This document shows positions 1 to 9,488 of a DNA stretch of 64,000 bases, one piece after another. The DNA lies in contig NZ_JPQU01000038.1 of assembly GCF_000737245.1 (NCBI RefSeq), forward strand, positions 1 through 64,000. The letters run 5' to 3'. Origin of the DNA: Pseudomonas syringae (GTDB lineage Bacteria > Pseudomonadota > Gammaproteobacteria > Pseudomonadales > Pseudomonadaceae). The notes beneath the pieces were generated by a model. The model ran no database searches, had not been told where the DNA came from, and saw only the letters and a program-made list of their open reading frames with translations. Position numbers and translations under genes: made by a program. Each line of letters opens with the position of its first letter. Position 1 is the first letter of the stretch.

Positions 1-88
1 GGAGCGGTGCTTGCCCGCGATGAACGATTACACGGTGTGCCTGATAAACCACGCCGCCTGTATCGCGGGCAAGCGCCGCTCCCACAGG
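1..88. repeat. REP/BIME inverted pair
   Basis: Two oppositely oriented halves, GGAGCGGTGCTTGCCCGCGA and its near reverse complement ending in CGCTCCCACAGG, separated by a short variable spacer. This is the Pseudomonas REP doublet. It is cut by the left window edge and lies upstream of the SulP gene. Confidence 0.85.
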
Positions 89-172
89 GTCATGTGCCTA
101 CTTTAGGTCGCGGTACTCCCTCACATTCAGTAACATCCCCTCCTTTTTACGCTTCCCGCAGTCAGGTAGTTC

Positions 173-1618
173 ATGAAACCAGCTCGTATACGCGCCGATG
201 TTCTGGCAGGCCTCACCACCGCTTTCGCCCTCGTGCCGGAATGCATTGCCTTCGCGCTGGTGGCTCACCTCAATCCTTTAATGGGTTTGTACGGAGCATT
301 CGTCATTTGCACCCTGACCGCGCTGTTCGGCGGTCGGCCGGGGATGATTTCCGGGGCCGCAGGGTCCATGGCCGTGGTGATCGTCGCGCTGGTGGTGCAA
401 CACGGGGTGCAGTACCTGCTGGCCACGGTGCTGTTGGGCGGTTTGCTGATGATCCTGTTTGGCGTGTTACGTCTGGGCAAGCTGGTGCGCATGGTTCCGT
501 ATTCGGTGATGCTGGGCTTCGTCAACGGACTGGCAATTGTCATTGCCATGGCGCAACTGGAGCACTTCAAGGTGGGCGATGCCTGGTTGTCCGGCAAGCC
601 GCTGTACCTGATGCTCGGGCTGGTGGCGCTGACCATGGCGATTGTTTATCTGTTGCCGCGCCTGACCCGGGCGGTGCCGCCAGCACTGATCGCCATCCTC
701 GGCGTCGGGCTGCTGGTCTATTTACTGGATCTGCCCACCCATACACTGGGTGACATGGCGCACATCGCCGGTGGCCTGCCGACCCTGGCGTTGCCGGATA
801 TCCCGTGGAATTTTGACACCCTGCGCATCATCGCCCCCTACGCCATCCTCATGGCGCTGGTAGGCCTGCTGGAAACCCTGCTGACCCTGAACCTGACTGA
901 CGAAATCACCGAAAGCCGAGGCAATCCAGACCGTGAATGCGTGGCGTTGGGCGTCTCCAATATGGTGTCCGGTGCCTGCGGCGGCATGGGCGGTTGCGCG
1001 ATGATTGGCCAGACGGTGATCAACCTCAGCTCCGGTGGCCGAGGTCGCCTGTCCGGCGTGGTCGCGGGGCTGATGATTCTGCTGTTTGTGCTGTTCCTTT
1101 CCCCACTGATCGAAGAGATTCCGTTGGCAGCACTGGTCGGCGTGATGTTCGTGGTCGCTCAACAGACGTTCGCCTGGGCCTCGCTGCGGATTCTGCACAA
1201 AGTCCCGGTCAACGACCTGCTGGCGATCATCGCCGTCACTATCGTCACCGTACTCACTGACCTGGCGACCGCCGTCATGTTCGGCATTGTCATCGCCGCG
1301 CTCAATTTCGCTTGGCAGCATGCCCGTGAGCTGTACGCCGACAGTCATATCGAAGCGGATGGTCAAAAAATCTACACCGTACACGGCACACTATTTTTCG
1401 CCTCCACCACGCGCTTTCTGAATCAGTTCACCCCAGGGGAAGATCCGGCGCACACAACCCTGGACTGCCGCCACCTGATCTTTGTCGATTACTCGGCGGT
1501 ATCGGCGCTGACCACCCTGCGCGAACGCTACAGCAAAGCGGGCAAGCATCTGCGCGTGGTACACCTGTCGGACCGCTGCAAACAGTTGCTCAAGCGTAAT
1601 GATGTGCAGCACGGTTGA
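173..1618 (+). CDS. SulP family inorganic anion transporter
   Basis: Inner-membrane SulP/SLC26-type permease, a family that carries sulfate, bicarbonate or dicarboxylates by proton or sodium symport or exchange. The 481 residues are hydrophobic through about residue 385, with 10-12 likely membrane segments. The start is typical of the family: the segment ADVLAGLTTAFALVPECIAF carries the Sulfate_transp signature. The C-terminal ~90 residues form a short STAS-like domain (around LDCRHLIFVDYSAVSALTTL). It stands alone between a REP doublet and a beta-lactamase gene, so the substrate cannot be inferred from context. The ATG at 173 is the only good start before the first membrane helix. Confidence 0.93.
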   Translation: MKPARIRADVLAGLTTAFALVPECIAFALVAHLNPLMGLYGAFVICTLTALFGGRPGMISGAAGSMAVVIVALVVQHGVQYLLATVLLGGLLMILFGVLRLGKLVRMVPYSVMLGFVNGLAIVIAMAQLEHFKVGDAWLSGKPLYLMLGLVALTMAIVYLLPRLTRAVPPALIAILGVGLLVYLLDLPTHTLGDMAHIAGGLPTLALPDIPWNFDTLRIIAPYAILMALVGLLETLLTLNLTDEITESRGNPDRECVALGVSNMVSGACGGMGGCAMIGQTVINLSSGGRGRLSGVVAGLMILLFVLFLSPLIEEIPLAALVGVMFVVAQQTFAWASLRILHKVPVNDLLAIIAVTIVTVLTDLATAVMFGIVIAALNFAWQHARELYADSHIEADGQKIYTVHGTLFFASTTRFLNQFTPGEDPAHTTLDCRHLIFVDYSAVSALTTLRERYSKAGKHLRVVHLSDRCKQLLKRNDVQHG

Positions 1619-1799
1619 ACTGATCTGGCAAAGACGCGACTCTGGTTGTAGCCATAACCTCCGGGGCCCGTACTATTCGCGCTACCGGATGCCTGATGGT
1701 TGGTCATCAGCGCTAAACGCGATGTGATGAATCGTTTGTCGAGAGTTGATCTCCCACGGCGATAGTTTCCGGGCTCAGAAAGACACTGAAGGACATCCA

Positions 1800-2948
1800 A
1801 TGCTGACTATTTCACGCCTGCTGCTCATGACCTGCAGCTTCTCGTTTCCCCTCCTCGCCTCGGCGACTCAGCCAACACCGAACATCGAGGCCAAAGCCCG
1901 CGCCGCCGCCGAGCAAGTCATGCAGGAATACAAGGTTCCGGGCATGGCAATCGCGGTCACAGCCAACGGGCATCAGTTCTTTTATAACTTTGGCGTGACC
2001 TCCAGAGAGGCTCCAAAACAGGTCAGCGACGACACTCTGTTCGAGGTCGGCTCAATCAGCAAGACCCTCACCGCAACATTGGCGACCTACGCCCAGGCCA
2101 ATGGCCAGCTCTCGCTCAACGATCATCCAGGCCAATACTTGCCTGCGCTTAAAGGCACGGCGTTCGACAAAGTCACACTCCTGAATCTGGCCACTCACAC
2201 CGCTGGCGGCTTCCCTTTGCAGGTGCCTGATGAGGTACAGAGCAACGAACAGTTGCTGACTTATCTGAAAAACTGGCAGCCAGAATACGCCCCTGGAACT
2301 GCCCGAACTTACGCCAACCCCAGTATCGGCATGCTGGGGATGATCACTGCCAAAGCCATGAACATGCCCTTCGTTGAGGCGATGCAACAGCAGCTGTATC
2401 CGAAGCTTCGGCTGACCAACAGCTACCTGAATGTACCGGCGGATAAACTGCCGCTGTATGCACAGGGGTACGACAAAAAAGATGCGCCCGTTCGGCTGAA
2501 CGGTGGCGTGCTCGGTGACGAAGCCTATGGCATGAAAACCAGCAGCAAGGACCTGATTCACTTTGTCGAAGCCAATATCAACCCTGCCAAGCTCGACACC
2601 GCCCTGGCTCGAGCGGTTGCCGACACGCAGGTGGCTTACTTCAAAGCAGGCGCCATTACGCAGGATCTGGTGTGGGAGCAATATGCCTACCCGGTGAAAC
2701 TGGAGACGCTGCTGGAGGGCAATTCGGCGAAAATGGTTCTTGAAACCCATCCCGCCCAGGCGATCACTACGCCGCTGGCTGCGCAGCAAAACACCTGGAT
2801 CAACAAGACCGGCTCCACCAATGGCTTCGGCGGTTATATAGCGTTCATCCCGCAGAAAAAACTGGGCATCGTCATCCTCGCCAACAAGAATTACCCGAAC
2901 GAAGCGCGGGTTAAATTGGCGTATCAGATCCTCAGCGAGTTGGATTAA
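1800..2948 (+). CDS. ampC: Class C (AmpC-type) beta-lactamase
   Basis: Periplasmic serine beta-lactamase, 382 residues, the usual class C length. An N-terminal signal peptide (about residues 1-21, ending near LLASA) precedes the mature enzyme. The three active-site motifs are all present: the nucleophile motif S85-I-S-K88, the class C Tyr motif Y171-A-N173 and K336-T-G338. An in-frame ATG 54 bases upstream exists, but the ATG at 1800 begins directly with the signal peptide and is preferred. No divergent ampR-type LysR gene sits next to it, so inducibility by the classical AmpR route is not supported locally. Esterase/DD-peptidase relatives share the SxxK fold, but the complete motif set favours beta-lactamase. 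Confidence 0.92.
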   Translation: MLTISRLLLMTCSFSFPLLASATQPTPNIEAKARAAAEQVMQEYKVPGMAIAVTANGHQFFYNFGVTSREAPKQVSDDTLFEVGSISKTLTATLATYAQANGQLSLNDHPGQYLPALKGTAFDKVTLLNLATHTAGGFPLQVPDEVQSNEQLLTYLKNWQPEYAPGTARTYANPSIGMLGMITAKAMNMPFVEAMQQQLYPKLRLTNSYLNVPADKLPLYAQGYDKKDAPVRLNGGVLGDEAYGMKTSSKDLIHFVEANINPAKLDTALARAVADTQVAYFKAGAITQDLVWEQYAYPVKLETLLEGNSAKMVLETHPAQAITTPLAAQQNTWINKTGSTNGFGGYIAFIPQKKLGIVILANKNYPNEARVKLAYQILSELD

Positions 2949-3021
2949 GGCCCAGATCCCTGTTGGAGGAAGCTTGCATGCGAAGGCAATTTCGAAGGCG
3001 CGAAGAACGTGGCGAATGTCA

Positions 3022-3224
3022 CGCCCTCTTCGCGAGCAAGCTCGCTCCCACAGGTGTGGCTCGATATTGCCGATGTCGTGGGACCGGCTTTAGCCGGGAA
3101 GAGGCCGTTACTATCACTGATAATTGGTCGCCAGAAATACCGCCTTCCCGGCTAAAGCGGAACGCCGCCCGGCCGCTCCCACGTCGTCACATCCGATTGC
3201 GAGCAAACATAGAATCTCCCACAG
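3022..3224. repeat. Mosaic of REP-type elements
   Basis: The 459-base gap between ampC and the FTR1 gene holds three repeat pieces: a half REP ending in GCTCGCTCCCACAGG (3022-3055), an inverted pair based on CCGGCTTTAGCCGG (3076-3186), and GCGAGCAAACATAGAATC followed by TCCCACAG (3199-3224). The last two recur in related form at 51.6 kb. No credible gene is present in the gap. Confidence 0.75.
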
Positions 3225-3312
3225 ACATATGACGCACACACCTCCCCACCTGAACCCCGCCTGAACACGATTGAGAATCTGATCCAAAACAAAAAAACAA
3301 CTATACGCATTC

Positions 3313-3331
3313 AATAATGAGTATCATTATG
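3313..3331. promoter_or_regulatory. Fur box upstream of the efe operon
   Basis: AATAATGAGTATCATTATG matches the 19-base Fur consensus GATAATGATAATCATTATC at 15 positions and is a near-perfect palindrome. It lies 77 bases upstream of the FTR1 start, in a local AT-rich stretch suited to a promoter. Repression by Fur-Fe(II) fits the ferrous-iron uptake genes that follow. Confidence 0.85.
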
Positions 3332-3407
3332 TTACACATTGTTTCGGATGCTCCCGCGTTTCCCCGCTCCGAAGCAGATCAGATTTCCGATTTAACCCTG
3401 GTGAATC

Positions 3408-4262
3408 ATGCTCGTTCCTTTTTTGATCATGCTGCGCGAAGGGATTGAAGCCGCGCTTATCGTTGGCATCATCGCCAGTTATTTGAAACAGACCGGTCGC
3501 GGCGAGTGGATGCCCGCTGTGTGGATCGGGGTGTTCCTCGCCGTTGCCCTGGCGCTGTTCGTCGGTGGTGGTCTGGAACTGGTCAGTGCCGAATTCCCCC
3601 AGAAGCAGCAGGAATTGTTCGAAGGCATCGTCGGACTGGTCGCCGTGGTGATCCTCAGTTCCATGGTGTTCTGGATGCGTAAGGTCTCCCGCTCGATCAA
3701 GCATGCGCTGCATGAATCTCTGGACGCCGCCCTCGCCGGTTCGAAAAACCAGACCTACGCGCTGATCGCCATGGTGTTTTTCGCCGTGGCCCGTGAAGGT
3801 CTGGAGACCGTATTCTTCCTGCTCGCCGTGTTCCAGCAGAGCGAAGGTGCCGGTGCGCCGATGGGCGCCCTGCTCGGCCTGGTCCTTGCGGTCGCCGTGG
3901 GTTTCGCCATCTACAGCGGCAGCATGCGCCTGAATCTGAGCCTGTTCTTCCGTTGGACCGGGCTGTTCATTCTGGTGGTTGCCGCCGGGATTCTCGCCAA
4001 CTCGGTGCAAGCGCTGCATGAAGCCGGCGTGTGGAATCACCTGCAAGCGGTGGTCTTCGACATCAGTGCCACATTGCCGATGGACGGGCCGACCGGTTCG
4101 GTTCTGGCGGGCATGTTTGGTTATCAGGATGCGCCGACCGTCAGCACGCTGAGCGTTTACCTGATTTACCTGCTGTTCGCGCTGGCATTGTTCTTCATGC
4201 CGCACGCGGGTCAGTCCAGCCGACCGGCGCACTCGCACCCATCTTCAGCTACGAACGAATAA
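3408..4262 (+). CDS. efeU: FTR1-family iron permease (EfeU-type)
   Basis: Inner-membrane permease subunit of the EfeUOB low-pH ferrous-iron uptake system. The protein has 284 residues and about seven membrane segments. It carries the two iron-handling REXXE motifs of the family, R10-E-G-I-E14 in the first helix and R129-E-G-L-E133. It is the first gene of an operon: the next start lies 8 bases after its stop, and a Fur box sits 77 bases upstream of its start. EfeO- and EfeB-type proteins follow in the same direction, which supports uptake of iron rather than another metal. Confidence 0.94.
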   Translation: MLVPFLIMLREGIEAALIVGIIASYLKQTGRGEWMPAVWIGVFLAVALALFVGGGLELVSAEFPQKQQELFEGIVGLVAVVILSSMVFWMRKVSRSIKHALHESLDAALAGSKNQTYALIAMVFFAVAREGLETVFFLLAVFQQSEGAGAPMGALLGLVLAVAVGFAIYSGSMRLNLSLFFRWTGLFILVVAAGILANSVQALHEAGVWNHLQAVVFDISATLPMDGPTGSVLAGMFGYQDAPTVSTLSVYLIYLLFALALFFMPHAGQSSRPAHSHPSSATNE

Positions 4263-4270
4263 GGGCATCC

Positions 4271-5479
4271 ATGTCGAATCGTCCTAACCGGCTTTCAGAG
4301 AAAGCCAAGCCTCCCCGCGCCTTGCAATTGGCGGTCGCGGGCTCCGTGGTGATCATGATCGCTGCAGGCGGGCTGTTTTATTACGCGTCCCAGACCGCCA
4401 TGAAGAAGCGCGCCGCCAACAACAGCGCGGAAACCGTAGTCACCATTCACGCCCATGCCTGTGAACCCAATGCCCTGACGGTGCCGGCCGGCAAAAACGC
4501 CTTCCGCATCGTCAACCGCTCCGAGCGGGCCGTTGAATGGGAAATCCTCGACGGTGTGCTGGTGATAGAAGAACGGGAAAACATCGCGCCCGGACTGAGC
4601 CAGGTGATCAACGCCAATCTGCAACCCGGCGACTACGCCATCACCTGCGGATTACTGAGCAACCCGCGCGGCACGCTGCATGTCACGCCGACTGCAGAAT
4701 CCGAAGCCAATGCCAAGGCGCGGCCGTCGATGGTGGCGTTCATTGGCCCGCTATCTGAATACCGGGTTTACCTGAGCCTGCAAGGTTCGGCACTGATCAA
4801 GGCCGTGACCGCGTTGCAACAAGCCATCGAGGCTGGCGACCTTAATGCTGCACAGGCCGCTTATGTTCCTGCCCGCGCCGCGTATCAGCGGATCGCCCCA
4901 GCTGCGCAGCGTCTGGCTGAGCTGGACAACGCCATCAACGCCCGCGCCGACTATTACGAAAAGCGTGAGCAGGATGCGGCCTTCAGCGGCTTCCATCGCA
5001 TCGAGTATGGGCTGTTCGATCAGCACAGCGTCGAAAGCCTGAACCCCATCGCCCAGCGCTTGCAAACCGATGTCACGTCCCTCAAGCAACAGTTGCTGGC
5101 GCAGAACATGGCCCCCGAGCAACTGGCCGCCATTGTTGTACGCAACATGCGCAGCCTTGCGGAAATCCGCAGCAATGGCGAAGAGGAACGTTACAGCCAC
5201 AACGACCTGAATGGTTTCGCCGCCAACCTGGAAGGCACTCGCAAAGTCATCGACCTGCTGCGCCCATTGTTGAGCAAGAGCTCAGGGCCGCTGCTGGAAA
5301 AAATCGATGCCGCCAGCGCCGGACTGGACACTGAGCTCAATGGCCTGAAAACCGACAGTGGCTACCGCCCCTACGATCAGGTCGATGCAGTACAACGCAA
5401 GTTGATCGCCGACAAGGCCAAGACATTGGCCGATGCGCTGGATGGGATTGATGCGGCTCTGGGTTTGTCGGGGCTTTGA
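4271..5479 (+). CDS. efeO: EfeO-type iron uptake protein (cupredoxin + imelysin)
   Basis: Periplasmic iron-binding component of the Efe system, 402 residues. It begins with an N-terminal membrane segment at about residues 15-38 (LQLAVAGSVVIMIAAGG) with no obvious cleavage site, so it may be anchored. A cupredoxin-like domain (about 55-145) and an M75/imelysin helical domain (about 155-400) follow. The imelysin metal motif HxxE is H242-R-I-E245. The chosen ATG is 8 bases after the FTR1 stop; longer in-frame openings overlap FTR1 extensively and are rejected. The family is thought to capture ferrous or ferric iron and pass it to EfeU. Confidence 0.92.
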   Translation: MSNRPNRLSEKAKPPRALQLAVAGSVVIMIAAGGLFYYASQTAMKKRAANNSAETVVTIHAHACEPNALTVPAGKNAFRIVNRSERAVEWEILDGVLVIEERENIAPGLSQVINANLQPGDYAITCGLLSNPRGTLHVTPTAESEANAKARPSMVAFIGPLSEYRVYLSLQGSALIKAVTALQQAIEAGDLNAAQAAYVPARAAYQRIAPAAQRLAELDNAINARADYYEKREQDAAFSGFHRIEYGLFDQHSVESLNPIAQRLQTDVTSLKQQLLAQNMAPEQLAAIVVRNMRSLAEIRSNGEEERYSHNDLNGFAANLEGTRKVIDLLRPLLSKSSGPLLEKIDAASAGLDTELNGLKTDSGYRPYDQVDAVQRKLIADKAKTLADALDGIDAALGLSGL

Positions 5480-5515
5480 TGAATGATCGCGATCCTCTGA
5501 ATTGAAATGCATTCC

Positions 5516-5625
5516 TGTGGGAGCGAGCTTGCTCGCGAAGAGGCCGTTACGTCTGTCCCGTTTTCTGTGGCCAAACAAATGCATTCGCGAGCAAGGTGGA
5601 GCGCCACCCCGGTCGCTCCCACGGG
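5516..5625. repeat. REP/BIME pair inside the efe operon
   Basis: TGTGGGAGCGAGCTTGCTCG faces a second copy, GCGAGCAAGG...GGTCGCTCCCAC, that carries an extra small palindrome (GGTGGAGCGCCACC). The element lies between efeO and efeB in co-directional genes, where it may attenuate or stabilise the transcript. Confidence 0.85.
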
Positions 5626-5660
5626 TTAATACGCACAGACTTTGAGAAAGACCAAAAGCC

Positions 5661-6977
5661 ATGAACGATTCAGATACCAGCAACGCCCCACAATCAGCCC
5701 AGCGCCGCCGAGTACTGCTTGGCCTTGGCGCGGCCGGTGCGGCTTTGGCAGGCAGCAGCCTGAGCGGCAACGTGTTGGCCGCCGCACCAGCGCAAGTCAC
5801 TGAAGCGCCGAAAAGCGAAAAGACCGAAGACCATAACGACTTCCACGGCATCCACCAGACCGGGATCGTCAACCCGCGTCCGGCGTCCGGCATGCTGGTG
5901 GCCTTCGATGTGCTGGCCGCTGACCGTGAAGATCTGGAGCGCCTGTTCCGCACCTTGAATGAACGCATCGCCTTCCTGATGACCGGCGGCAGCGTGCCTC
6001 AGGTCGATCCGAAACTGCCGCCGCTGGATTCGGGCATCCTCGGCCCGGTGGTCACCCCGGACAATCTGACCATCACCGTTTCGGTGGGCGAGTCGCTATT
6101 CGACGAGCGCTTCGGTCTGGAATCGGTGAAACCCAAGCGCCTGAGCCGCATGGTCGGCTTCCCCAATGACGCACTGGACGCCGACTGCTGCCATGGCGAT
6201 CTGAGCATCCAGTTCTGCGCCAACACCGCCGACAGCAACATTCACGCCCTGCGCGACATCGTGAAAAACCTGCCGGACCTGCTGCTGGTGCGCTGGAAGC
6301 AAGAAGGCACCGTGCCGCCGCAAGCGCCGAAGAAACCTGGCCAGCCACCAGAAAGCGCGCGCAACTTCCTTGGCTTTCGTGACGGTTCGGCCAACCCTGA
6401 TTCCAACAACCAGAAAACCATGAACGAACTGGTGTGGGTACAACCGGGCAGCGACGAGCCGAGTTGGGCCGCCAACGGCAGCTACCAGGCAGTGCGGATT
6501 ATCCGCAACTTCGTCGAACGCTGGGACCGCACACCGCTGCAGGAACAGGAAGCCATCTTCGGCCGGGTCAAAACCACCGGCGCGCCCATGGACGGCAAGG
6601 TCGAAACCGACGTCCCGAACTACGCGGCCGACCCCCATGGCAAGAAAACCAAAATGGATTCCCACATCCGCCTGGCCAACCCGCGCACCGCTGAAAGCCA
6701 GCGCAACCTGATCCTGCGCCGCCCGTTCAATTACTCCAACGGAGTGAACAAGAACGGCCAGTTGGACATGGGCCTGCTGTTCATCTGTTACCAGTCCGAT
6801 CTGGAAAAAGGCTTCATCACAGTCCAGACCCGTCTCAATGGCGAGCCGCTGGAGGAATACCTCAAGCCCATCGGCGGCGGTTACTTCTTCACCTTGCCGG
6901 GGGTGGTCAACGATCAGGATTTTATCGGTCGCTCGCTGCTCCAGGCTTCGGCCAACGCCGACACTAAAACCGTTTAA
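5661..6977 (+). CDS. efeB: Dyp-type peroxidase / deferrochelatase EfeB
   Basis: Haem-containing dye-decolourising peroxidase of the Efe system, 438 residues, proposed to oxidise Fe(II) or release iron from haem in the periplasm. A twin-arginine signal is visible (R15-R-R-V-L-L-G, hydrophobic stretch, cleavage near NVLAA). The DyP signature GxxDG is G238-F-R-D-G242, with D241 as the distal catalytic Asp, and the likely proximal haem His is H335 in SHIRLANPR. It follows efeO after a 181-base gap containing a REP pair and is followed after 33 bases by a second imelysin gene. Confidence 0.94.
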   Translation: MNDSDTSNAPQSAQRRRVLLGLGAAGAALAGSSLSGNVLAAAPAQVTEAPKSEKTEDHNDFHGIHQTGIVNPRPASGMLVAFDVLAADREDLERLFRTLNERIAFLMTGGSVPQVDPKLPPLDSGILGPVVTPDNLTITVSVGESLFDERFGLESVKPKRLSRMVGFPNDALDADCCHGDLSIQFCANTADSNIHALRDIVKNLPDLLLVRWKQEGTVPPQAPKKPGQPPESARNFLGFRDGSANPDSNNQKTMNELVWVQPGSDEPSWAANGSYQAVRIIRNFVERWDRTPLQEQEAIFGRVKTTGAPMDGKVETDVPNYAADPHGKKTKMDSHIRLANPRTAESQRNLILRRPFNYSNGVNKNGQLDMGLLFICYQSDLEKGFITVQTRLNGEPLEEYLKPIGGGYFFTLPGVVNDQDFIGRSLLQASANADTKTV

Positions 6978-7010
6978 CCCGCTATCAGACACCTCAACAG
7001 GAAGAGTCCC

Positions 7011-7829
7011 ATGAAAAAGTTGCCTTTTGCTTTGCTGCTCACCGTTGGTTTGCTCCAGACCCCAGCCTTCGCCGCCACCGCGCCGCTGGATCTGGTAGGG
7101 CCGGTGTCGGATTACAAAATCTATGTGTCCGAGCAGATCAGTGAGCTGGTCAGCCACACCCAGAAATTCACCGACGCAGTGAAGAAAGGTGACCTGGCCA
7201 CGGCCAAGAAACTCTACGCACCAACCCGCGTGTTCTACGAAGAAATCGAGCCGATGGCTGAGCTCTTCAGCGACCTGGACGCGTCCATCGACTCCCGCGT
7301 CGATGACCACGAAAAAGGCGTGAACGCTGAAGATTTCACCGGCTTCCACCGCCTGGAATACGCCCTGTTCGCCCAGAACAGCACCAAGGATCAGGGCCCG
7401 ATTGCTGACAAGCTGATGGCTGATGTGAAAGATCTGGAAGCCCGTGTGACCGGCCTGACCTTCCCGCCTGAGAAAGTCGTCGGCGGTGCCGCTGCGCTGC
7501 TCGAAGAAGTCGCAGCCACCAAGATCTCCGGTGAAGAAGACCGTTACAGCCACACTGACCTCTACGACTTCCAGGGCAACATCGACGGCGCGAAGAAAAT
7601 CGTCGACCTGTTCCGCCCGCAAATCGAGAAGTCTGACAAAGTCTTCGCCGCCAAGGTCGACAAGAACTTCGCCACCGTGGACAAGATCCTGGCCAAGTAC
7701 AAAACCAAGGATGGCGGTTTCGAGACGTATGACAAAGTGAAGGAAAACGACCGTAAAGCACTGATTGGCCCGGTCAACACCCTGGCTGAAGACCTGTCCA
7801 CCTTGCGTGGCAAGTTGGGTTTGAACTGA
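7011..7829 (+). CDS. Stand-alone imelysin (M75) iron-uptake protein, EfeM/EfeO-like
   Basis: Periplasmic 272-residue protein with a cleavable signal peptide (about 1-22, ending in PAFAA) and a single M75/imelysin domain. It contains the HxxE motif H113-R-L-E116 in the same GFHR context as the upstream EfeO, but has no cupredoxin domain, so it corresponds to the short EfeM type. It lies 33 bases after efeB with a good AGGAAGAG ribosome site. The operon therefore encodes one long and one short imelysin protein; whether they are redundant or hand iron to each other cannot be told from sequence. Confidence 0.9.
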   Translation: MKKLPFALLLTVGLLQTPAFAATAPLDLVGPVSDYKIYVSEQISELVSHTQKFTDAVKKGDLATAKKLYAPTRVFYEEIEPMAELFSDLDASIDSRVDDHEKGVNAEDFTGFHRLEYALFAQNSTKDQGPIADKLMADVKDLEARVTGLTFPPEKVVGGAAALLEEVAATKISGEEDRYSHTDLYDFQGNIDGAKKIVDLFRPQIEKSDKVFAAKVDKNFATVDKILAKYKTKDGGFETYDKVKENDRKALIGPVNTLAEDLSTLRGKLGLN

Positions 7830-7853
7830 GTCCAGAAGGCAAGCGCAGTCCCC

Positions 7854-7946
7854 TGTAGGAGCGCGCTTGCCCGCGATGGCGTTGGTACAGCCGATAGATA
7901 AATATCGCCCGACACACCGCATCGCGGGCAAGCGCGCTCCTACGGG
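7854..7946. repeat. REP/BIME pair
   Basis: TGTAGGAGCGCGCTTGCCCG and its reverse complement flank a short spacer between the convergent ends of the iron operon and the molybdoenzyme gene. No separate U-tract terminator was seen. Confidence 0.88.
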
Positions 7947-7959
7947 GCCATTGCCAACC

Positions 7960-8742
7960 TCAAATCCCGCTAAACCAGTTATACCCCTGGTCTTCCCAAT
8001 ATCCGCCGGGGTTCTCGTTGGTCACGAATATCTCGACGATGTGTTTGGGGTTCTTGAAGCCCAGTTTGGTCGGTACCCGCACCCGCAGCGGGTAACCGTA
8101 GTCAGGCGGCAAGGCGACCTCGCCGAAGTCCAGCGCCAGCAGCGTTTGCGGATGCAGCGCGGTGGGCATGTCCAAGCTTGAGTAGTAGCGGTCGGCGCAC
8201 TTGAAGCCGACGAATTTCGCCGTGGTGTCGGCACCGATGCGCTCCAGGAAAGTCCGCAACGGCACCCCGCCCCACTGGCCGATGGCGCTCCAGCCTTCAA
8301 TACAGATCAAGCGCGTGATGTCCGAACGCTGAGGCAGTTTGCGTAGCCCTTCCAGTGTCCACTCCTGCTTGTCCCGCACCAGCCCTGAAACCCCCAGACG
8401 GTAATCGGACAGATCCACCTCCGGCACGTTGTACTCGGGGTAAAACGCATTGAACGGGAACGGATTGGTCAGCTGCGCCTTGCTGTACACCGGCGCGAGT
8501 TTCTGGCCGCTGAACAACCAGGCCTGCACTCGGTCATTCCAGCGCGACATGGCCCACAGTGCCTTGTCGACCTGATCGCCGTCCTGCAGGTTGCAGCCTG
8601 TCAGCATCGACATCGCCCCCACGGTCAGACCGGCGCGCAGGAAGGAACGGCGCTGAATATTGATCAATTGAGTTTGCTGTGCCGGTTCCAGGCGGATGCG
8701 CTGTTCGCGGCGCTGATCCCGGTTAGAGAGTGGCTTATTCAT
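7960..8742 (-). CDS. Periplasmic molybdopterin-dependent oxidoreductase (sulfite oxidase/MsrP-like fold)
   Basis: Mo-cofactor enzyme of the sulfite-oxidase superfamily, 260 residues from the chosen ATG. A twin-arginine export motif (R31-R32-S-F-L-R) is followed by a lipobox-like MLTGC50. The molybdenum-coordinating Cys is C147 in RLICIEGWS, the family's conserved segment. The start overlaps the end of the cytochrome b gene; ATG 8748 and TTG 8754 are in-frame alternatives. Pairing with a membrane cytochrome b resembles MsrPQ (YedYZ), which repairs oxidised methionine in periplasmic proteins, but this partner is a b561-type cytochrome rather than MsrQ, so the substrate is an inference. Confidence 0.87.
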   Translation of the reverse strand: MNKPLSNRDQRREQRIRLEPAQQTQLINIQRRSFLRAGLTVGAMSMLTGCNLQDGDQVDKALWAMSRWNDRVQAWLFSGQKLAPVYSKAQLTNPFPFNAFYPEYNVPEVDLSDYRLGVSGLVRDKQEWTLEGLRKLPQRSDITRLICIEGWSAIGQWGGVPLRTFLERIGADTTAKFVGFKCADRYYSSLDMPTALHPQTLLALDFGEVALPPDYGYPLRVRVPTKLGFKNPKHIVEIFVTNENPGGYWEDQGYNWFSGI

Positions 8743-9349
8743 GAGCATCTTCAAGCGTGCGCTTGCCCCCGGTAATCATGGGTAACAGTGTGCGCGGCAC
8801 AATCAGAACCAGCGCCAGGTGCACCACGACGAACGCGCCAATGGCGGCCATCGCGGAAAAGTGCACATAGCGGGCAGTGTCATAGCCGCCCAACAGACTG
8901 GCCAGCTCCTGAAACTGCACCGGCTTCCAGATGGCCAGGCCGGACAGTACGATCAGCACGCCCATCAGCAACACCAGCCAGTACATCAACCGCTGCACCG
9001 AGTTGTAGCGCCCGTGCTCATGGGCCAGTCGAAAACGCAAAGCGTCCACCACGTCGCGTTTCACGGCGCTGACATGCACAGGCAGCAGATCGCGCTTGAA
9101 ATGGCGGCTGAACACGCCATACAGCACGTAGGCCAGGCCGTTGATCACCAGCAGCCACATCACCGCAAAATGCCAAGCGATGGAGCCACCGAGCCAACCG
9201 CCCAGCGTGAGTTGTTTGGGAAAGGTGAAGCCGAACAGCGGCGACGCGTTATAGATCGCCCAGCCGCTCATAAACATGCCGACCATGCCGGCGGCGTTGA
9301 GCCAGTGGGTCAGGCGCACGGGCCAGGGGTGGATGGTGCGGGTTTTCAT
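8735..9349 (-). CDS. Cytochrome b561-type membrane haem protein, redox partner
   Basis: Four-helix di-haem membrane cytochrome of the b561/Ni-hydrogenase type, 204 residues. His residues likely to bind haem are in LTHWLN of helix 1, SIAWHF of helix 2 and YVHF plus VVHLAL near the last helix. It would deliver quinol electrons to the molybdoenzyme encoded immediately downstream, whose start overlaps its last codons. The ATG at 9349 has an AGGAGAG ribosome site 5 bases upstream; the in-frame extension of 11 residues has no such site. Confidence 0.88.
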   Translation of the reverse strand: MKTRTIHPWPVRLTHWLNAAGMVGMFMSGWAIYNASPLFGFTFPKQLTLGGWLGGSIAWHFAVMWLLVINGLAYVLYGVFSRHFKRDLLPVHVSAVKRDVVDALRFRLAHEHGRYNSVQRLMYWLVLLMGVLIVLSGLAIWKPVQFQELASLLGGYDTARYVHFSAMAAIGAFVVVHLALVLIVPRTLLPMITGGKRTLEDAHE

Positions 9350-9408
9350 AGGGCTCTCCTGTGATCGCCAGTCAGGCGCCACCTGTCAGACCTGATTGCA
9401 TGAACAGA

Positions 9409-9480
9409 CGCCTTCGCGAGCAAGCTCGCTCCCACAGATCTACGCTAAACCTGTGGGAGCGAGCTTGCTCGCGAATGGCC
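9409..9480. repeat. REP pair, close spacing
   Basis: Two REP halves (CGCGAGCAAGCTCGCTCCCA and CTGTGGGAGCGAGCTTGCTC) face each other with only about 11 bases between them, so the whole element can form one long hairpin. It lies between the cytochrome b gene and the upstream periplasmic protein gene. Confidence 0.88.
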
Positions 9481-9488
9481 TCACACGT

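Noticed and set aside
2963..3232. Short open frame after ampC
   Set aside because: It is composed of REP-type repeat sequence and has no ribosome site or domain.
7960..9349. Direct assignment as msrP-msrQ
   Set aside because: The molybdoenzyme fits the superfamily, but the cytochrome is of the four-helix b561 type, not the MsrQ/ferric-reductase-like type, so the names were not used.
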